Part shown: positions 58,857 to 64,000 of the stretch, piece after piece
Layout of the letters: each line of letters starts with the position of its first letter
How positions within the stretch are numbered: position 1 is the stretch's first letter
Source of the DNA: Paraspadella gotoi
Lineage: Eukaryota > Chaetognatha
DNA length: 64,000 nt
Direction: 5' to 3'
Assembly: GCA_051294375.1 (NCBI GenBank)
Contig: CM119266.1
Span: forward strand, 27,204,718-27,268,717
Notes under the pieces: model-generated
Databases searched by the model: none
The model's input: only the letters and a program-made list of their open reading frames with translations
Told to the model about the DNA's origin: nothing
Made by a program: the position numbers and the translations under genes

Positions 58857-59365
58857 TAAAAATTAATAGAATCAATAGCTAGTGTTATGTCTCGAATAGA
58901 TGGAAAAAAACCTCGTCTAAAAATTCGATCGGGAAGTGGGGTAACTAAGGCTTACCAATGGCATCCTCCACGGAATGCAGGTTGCCGAAAGGGTACAGAT
59001 AATCTGGACATACTGACATGATAATCATGTGTAATTGTGAAATGGGGGCAGTAAAGAAATCTAAAAAATTCGATCATTAAGTCAGGCTCCACTCCCGCTT
59101 TGGGTATTTTAGACAATGATTTTGAAATTGGAATAATTGTCATTTATTTTCATCTCGCTGATAAAAATAGGACATTCTTCAGTTAAAAAAACGGTTGGCT
59201 ATAGTTATCTTTTACTTGTAAGGTAGAGCACACTAGGTGAATTTCTATGCCTTCAAAATACGGTAAGACATGATTTCTTTTGCGACAAACAATCAAATCT
59301 CGTTATCTGCTTAATTTAAGAAAAAAGTACAGGCGATTTTTCATGGTAAGAGAAAAAGATGACAC
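58857..59365. other. Intergenic, nothing recognised
   Basis: Mixed-composition DNA with a 63-codon minus frame that shows no recognisable features. Confidence 0.5.
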
Positions 59366-59369
59366 ATAA

Positions 59370-59705
59370 TCTTTTTGTTTCTTACACTCTCTTTTTCTTT
59401 TTTCTTCTTTCTTCCTTCTTTTCTGTCACTCTTTCTTTCCTTTAATCCTCCTCTCTTCCCTTTCCTCTCTCTTCCTTTTTTTTTGTCTCTTTTCCTTTAC
59501 TATTTCTTTCTTTATCTCAGTTTTTCTTCTTTTTCTCCGATTTTGTCTCTCCTTTCCTACTATCTCTTCTTTTCTCTCCTTCTCTTGTTCTCAAACTCCT
59601 CTTACTCATTTTTTTATACTTTCCAATCCGCTCCCTCCCCCTCTATCAGCTTCCTTTTTTCACACACATTGTCTCTCTCTCCTCTTCTCTTTTTCTCCCG
59701 GTCAC
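59370..59705 (+). repeat. Pyrimidine-rich tract
   Basis: About 330 bp of almost uninterrupted T/C on the plus strand. The resulting poly-Phe/Ser/Leu frame is compositional. Confidence 0.8.
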
Positions 59706-59830
59706 TTATTATATCTGCGTTTACATTATGTTAAATATATGAAAATGTTTAAAATGTAACGTAGTAAAAAAAATTTTGGGTAGCGCAAGATTTTATTCTA
59801 AGTTTGGTTGCCTAGCAGATTTAGTAAATC

Positions 59831-59868
59831 GACAGATTTTGCGGAAAATATTTTCCGCAAAATCTGTC
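59831..59868. repeat. Perfect 38-nt palindrome without spacer
   Basis: GACAGATTTTGCGGAAAAT is followed immediately by its exact reverse complement. Confidence 0.95.
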
Positions 59869-60129
59869 ATTCTGAGAAAAAATAAGTCCTGACGCTTTCC
59901 ATTGGATTAAAAGGATGCGGTTTTTTTTTATTAATCAACGTCAGTATGTATATTATCTTTTAAAACTAATAAATGAGTTGAAAATATTATCTTTATTAAA
60001 AATAAATGCAAGTCACAAAAAGTCACAAATTAATTGCCGTCTTTAAAATTTTTTTTTTTTTTTTTATTATTTTATAGGTTTTAAAAGCTTATTCAAATTC
60101 AATAGGCTATATTTTCTGTTAATTTAAAC

Positions 60130-60530
60130 CAATTTGAACAATTTTTGTTTAACAAATTATGATAAAAACTGAAAATGAAACTTTTTGACTTGTTAACTTT
60201 AAAATTAATTCATAGGCAAACTACAAATAAATTTACCCAGAGGTAAATAAGATAAGGAAGAACGGATTTCTAAAGTAAAAAATTGTTCTCAACTTTCCTT
60301 GGCATTCAAATCAGAGGACGAAAGTGAAAATGGACAAAAATGAACATAATTTTTTTTCTTAAATATTGCAAAAAATGTACTTTTTTATTATTCAGATGGA
60401 GATGATTTTAACAAATCCCTAGTTCGACCCAATTTGTATTGTGGTACAAATTAAATTAATATTGTAAGTAACGACTGAACAATATAGGAAAGAGTTGTTT
60501 TTTTGCTAAATGCGACGTTTGTAAGCGGAA
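60130..60530 (-). mobile_element. Left-truncated copy of the kinase-intron MITE
   Basis: It shares GATAAAAACTGAAAATGA, CATAGGCAAACT and AAGGAAGAACGGATTTC with 16030-16160, and ends TTTGTAAGCGGAACC, the inverted terminus of the MITE at 15971. The matching left terminus is absent. Confidence 0.7.
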
Positions 60531-62588
60531 CCGTCAGTCAATTAACCCTTTCCAATGGGCTATTCCGTGAGTCAAGCTTTTTGTTTGCAAAAATGAAAAA
60601 TGAAAAATGACGATTTTTTTTCACAGACTGTTTATATCAAGCTGAAAACATTTTTGGATTTATCATTTTTCATATTTAAAAAGACATTTTATTAAGCTAC
60701 TATATAAATTTTTGCTTGTTTTTTACTTTAACTAAAAAATACAAGCAAATTTGTGGAGTAGAGAAAATTTAATGGTAATAAAAATGTAATTCAGTTTTTC
60801 CTTTTTTAAATTACAAAAGAAAAAAAAATTTTATGCCTTCATTGAAATTTTTAATGCAAAAAACTTTTATACTTTTAACTATTTAACTTGAAACTATTTT
60901 AGAAAATGTCCCTTGATTAGGGCTTTAATTTGATACCACGCCCACCTTGCTATCTCTTTACTTTTTTTTTTATTCAAGAAAATAACTTTTTTTACCATTA
61001 AGAGGAAAGGTCATTCAGCTTAATAATGCGTTATCTTTGATGTATTAGAGCAAATACATAGAGAAATACATCGTAATCACCAGTAATCACCAAAAAAAGT
61101 TTTTATTTATATGTAAACATTCTGTTTTAAATATTTTTTTTAAATCGGTAAATAACAAAATTGTTAAATTAAATCGGTAAGCATATTTTTTAAAGATTTG
61201 TTTTTCAATCTGGTTATTAAAAAATTTTAGGTAAGAAGTTAAAACATGGTAAAGGCAAATTTAGAATGTGAGAGTTAAACAATTAATCTTGTTACTCTGT
61301 TGGTTTTCCAGTCTTGAACAAAATCTTTAGTTAAATAGATGGTAAAAAAATTCGATCTACACTGAATTTAAAGAGTTGCAGCCTAAACAATTGCAATAAT
61401 ATTGATTTAAAAATTTGATTAGCAATCTTAAAAAGATTTGTGAAAATGTAATAGAGAGACATTTTGATAAACGTGTTCCAGTTAGAAAGAATTCAGGGTT
61501 AAAGTTAAAAAACGTTTTATTTTCAAGGATACAAGTTGAAATTTAAAAATGTCTTTCTATTACATTTTTCTAATTCACTAATAAAAAATTCATAAAAAAT
61601 ATCAGATGGATTGGCCTTTTCGTTTGACCTGCAACTCTTCAGATAGGTTTCTTTTCTTTTATATTATAATTAAAACCGATATAAAATGGCGTTGAATGCA
61701 TCAAATGCTTAAAGTGAATACATTTTCGGAATCGCCAGGAGCTCAGGTTTTTGAATCTGTACTTCATTTTTGCCTATTTTCAAGTTGATTTGAATGACCC
61801 TTTTTCTTAAAGAACTTAAGGAACTACGCAGTACAAATCTTTGTTAAATAAAAATTTTGGCAAAGCGGGAGTATCTCACTTAATCCTATTGGTACAATAC
61901 TTAAATTTTAATATAAAACTTGAGAGAAAAATTTTTCGTCATCTAGAGACATATCACTTTCTGTTGTACCCATCGTATAACTCATTTATGGTAAATGCTT
62001 GAAGAAATCAACTAAACGTTTACTCTTTTTTTTAAATAGTTACAAGCGCGTCAGAAATCTTAAGAGAAACTCGAAAATTTTATTCTGACAAATTTTGCCT
62101 TTCAATGCTTTCGTTTATGACCAATTTTCCATATCTCGGAAACTATTGTAGGAATCTTAAAACGTTTTTTTTTTTCCAAGTGAATATTGATATTGGGACT
62201 AGGACTGGGACTGGGACTGGCATAAAAATATATAATAAAATAAATTAAAATTAGCTCTCCTATGAGGTATCTATGTTTACACATTGTTGCAATTTATATG
62301 GATGTCATTTTTTAGATGTGTTTCGACGGAATTAAAAGATTCTCAATTCCCATTAATGACTGACGTCAGGTGTTACGCCTGACCAGTGACCAGTGACCAG
62401 TAGAGTGAAGTGAAAGTTACATAAGAAAGTTTTAAATGTCAATTATGAACAACATACCATCAGTGAACATTAATTTGTAAAAAATATTAATTTTATATCT
62501 TCAATTTGCACAGAAGGCTATAATTATATATAGTACTATCCTTATAAAATCGAAAAATTTAAATATAGGCTTTTCTTAATTTTGATTA
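60531..62588. other. AT-rich intergenic DNA, nothing recognised
   Basis: Very AT-rich, with no open frame of interest. A small GGGACT tandem lies near 62195-62220 and a GACCAGT tandem near 62380-62400. Confidence 0.6.
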
Positions 62589-62810
62589 CAGATTTGAATT
62601 CCTCGTCAAAAGTTGATAAAATATAAATCATTTTTAAAAATTCTTTCATTAAGTGGGTTAAAAATTAAAAAACTATATTTAATATATAACATTTTAATTT
62701 TCAGCTTAAAATATAGGTTTTTTTATATATTTTATTAACTTAATGAAAGAATTTTTAAAAAAGAGTAATATTTCTTTATATCAACTTTTCATGACAAATC
62801 CAAATCTGCA
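62589..62810. repeat. Imperfect inverted repeat with about 65-75-bp arms
   Basis: The left arm (about 62589-62654, ending AAAAATTCTTTCATTAAGT) is mirrored by the right arm (about 62738-62810, starting ACTTAATGAAAGAATTTTT). Inner ends match exactly and outer parts show several mismatches; the loop is about 83 bp. It could be a small fold-back element. Confidence 0.7.
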
Positions 62811-63189
62811 AAAAAATCTTACAAAAAACTATTTTGAAATTTTAAAATTAATTGGATTAGTACTACTAATAGTAGTAGTATAAATATAGCCTACTGCGTA
62901 AATTATAAAATTTATTATAAATTTTTTTATACATAAATGGGCACTTTTTTCCATCGATACCCCCTTGCTGCGGCTCCTGAAGCAGCTGACTAAAACACAC
63001 GCACAAAACTAGTCTCTTTTGCTACTTCCATCGTCGCTTTATGAGTAACTCCCTTCGTCGTCGCTCTCACAGTCGCAACTGCTTCCTCCATCGTTCAAAT
63101 TATCGTTGTGGTTTCTGTCGATCTCGATCCTGACCGATGTGTCAACAAGCAAGACATAATTTCTTTTTGTAAAAGTAGTTAAGTGAAAG

Positions 63190-63295
63190 ACAACCCTATT
63201 CCCTAACCTTAATCACTAACCTTAATCCCTAACCCTAATCCCTAACCCTAACCCTAATCTATCCCCTAATCTAACCTTATCCCTAACTGAAACCC
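63190..63295 (+). repeat. Degenerate CCCTAA-rich stretch
   Basis: Irregular CCCTAACC/CCCTAATC units. Similar but weaker text occurs at about 12255-12330 in ACY1 intron 2. It is too irregular to be a telomere array. Confidence 0.6.
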
Positions 63296-63299
63296 TAAA

Positions 63300-64000
63300 C
63301 AATTAATACATGGTTAAAATTATTGTTGTTTTTGTCAATCCCGATCTTGACTGAGTCATCCAGCCAGAGAGAGAGAGAGAGCAAGAGAGATTCGCTGCTC
63401 CGTCATACGGCAAGGGGGCAACGAAGAGCATTTCGCCCATAAATGTTCATTTATATAATGTTGTTCGTCCCTCACTTTTAGAATTTTAATTAAAGTTAAA
63501 TTGATAATTTTTACTACGCTTTAGTGACCAGTGACCACTGACCAGACAGACTGAGCCGAAAAGAGTAACCGCGCGCCGGCCCACGACGTCTCAGACGCCG
63601 CTTCTAAAATACAACGCCAATCTTAAATCGAGACGACGCCGTTTCTCCGCCGCCGATGAACGCCGGGACGACGTGATCTCATTCGGGAGTCCAGAGAAGA
63701 GAGGAAGAAAGGAAAGAAAAGGGAGGAAAGGAAAAGAAAAACAACACGAAAAGGGGAAAAAAGTGAAGACAAAATGGAAAAGAGTAAAAAAAAGGGAAAC
63801 AAACTCGTCGATAAAAGACTAAATGTCGCCGAGGGATCGATCGTAAGGACGACGACGACGACGACGACGAGGAAAACTTTTGAGGGTCATGACAATGAAA
63901 CCGAGGAGACGATGGGGAAGAAGATGACGAGGATAATGATAATGACAAGAACCATCAGTTCCAGGATGTGATCCTCTTCTCTCTCTCTCTCTCTCTCTCT
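63300..64000. other. Window end, low-complexity, no gene recognised
   Basis: Short (GA)n near 63366, a purine-rich stretch (about 63690-63800), (ACG)n near 63850-63870 and the start of a (CT)n run at the window edge. A Lys/Thr-rich frame here is probably compositional. Confidence 0.5.

Noticed and set aside
63190-63295. Telomere array
   Set aside because: CCCTAA-like units are irregular, few and internal; a similar stretch lies in an ACY1 intron.

Overview
The window is animal nuclear DNA, probably from an invertebrate whose lineage I cannot name. The evidence is short GT-AG introns, a eukaryotic-type tRNA-Ala with the G3:U70 pair, metazoan-type metabolic enzymes, and many (GA)n/(CT)n and (GTC)n microsatellites, SINE-like repeats, miniature transposons and satellites. 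Several parts next to 25-N gaps are noisy near-copies full of one-base indels, as expected from gap filling with unpolished long reads.

Layout. 1-1560: assembly gaps and simple repeats. 1565-10655: a roughly 3.5 kb low-complexity block in three tandem copies (the middle one partial), followed by a tRNA-Ala(UGC) gene at 10694-10766. 11.8-23.5 kb is the gene-rich part: aminoacylase-1 (11 exons, +), ethanolamine kinase (5 exons, +, starting only 181 bp after the aminoacylase stop) and, convergent to them, a 4-coumarate-CoA-ligase-like acyl-CoA synthetase (8 exons, -). All three could be rebuilt exon by exon with continuous reading frames and conserved catalytic residues.

24-41.6 kb holds no recognisable gene. 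It contains a 47-bp minisatellite with alternating repeat types (28.8-29.7 kb), a perfect 68-bp-arm palindrome (31.3 kb), long pyrimidine tracts and a 6.6 kb G-rich satellite (33.4-40.1 kb) with a dimeric higher-order structure. 41.8-52.75 kb is a 4.7 kb segment present twice. The second copy carries a 1.3 kb insertion with terminal inverted repeats and a TTAA-type target site, and both copies carry an internally deleted Tc1/mariner element. At the end of the second copy the minus strand shows a hammerhead-ribozyme-like core, related to the arm of the 31.3 kb palindrome.

52.8-64 kb is AT-rich. It contains one unassigned candidate exon (54.5 kb, -), pentanucleotide satellites, and a three-exon gene (56685-57357, +) for a predicted small secreted peptide: signal peptide, propeptide ending in a dibasic site, then a six-cysteine inhibitor-cystine-knot-like domain ending in Gly. 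This peptide gene and the hammerhead-like repeat family are the most interesting items. The three enzymes serve separate routine metabolism (N-acyl amino acid salvage, phosphatidylethanolamine synthesis, carboxylic acid activation) and show no sign of forming a joint pathway.
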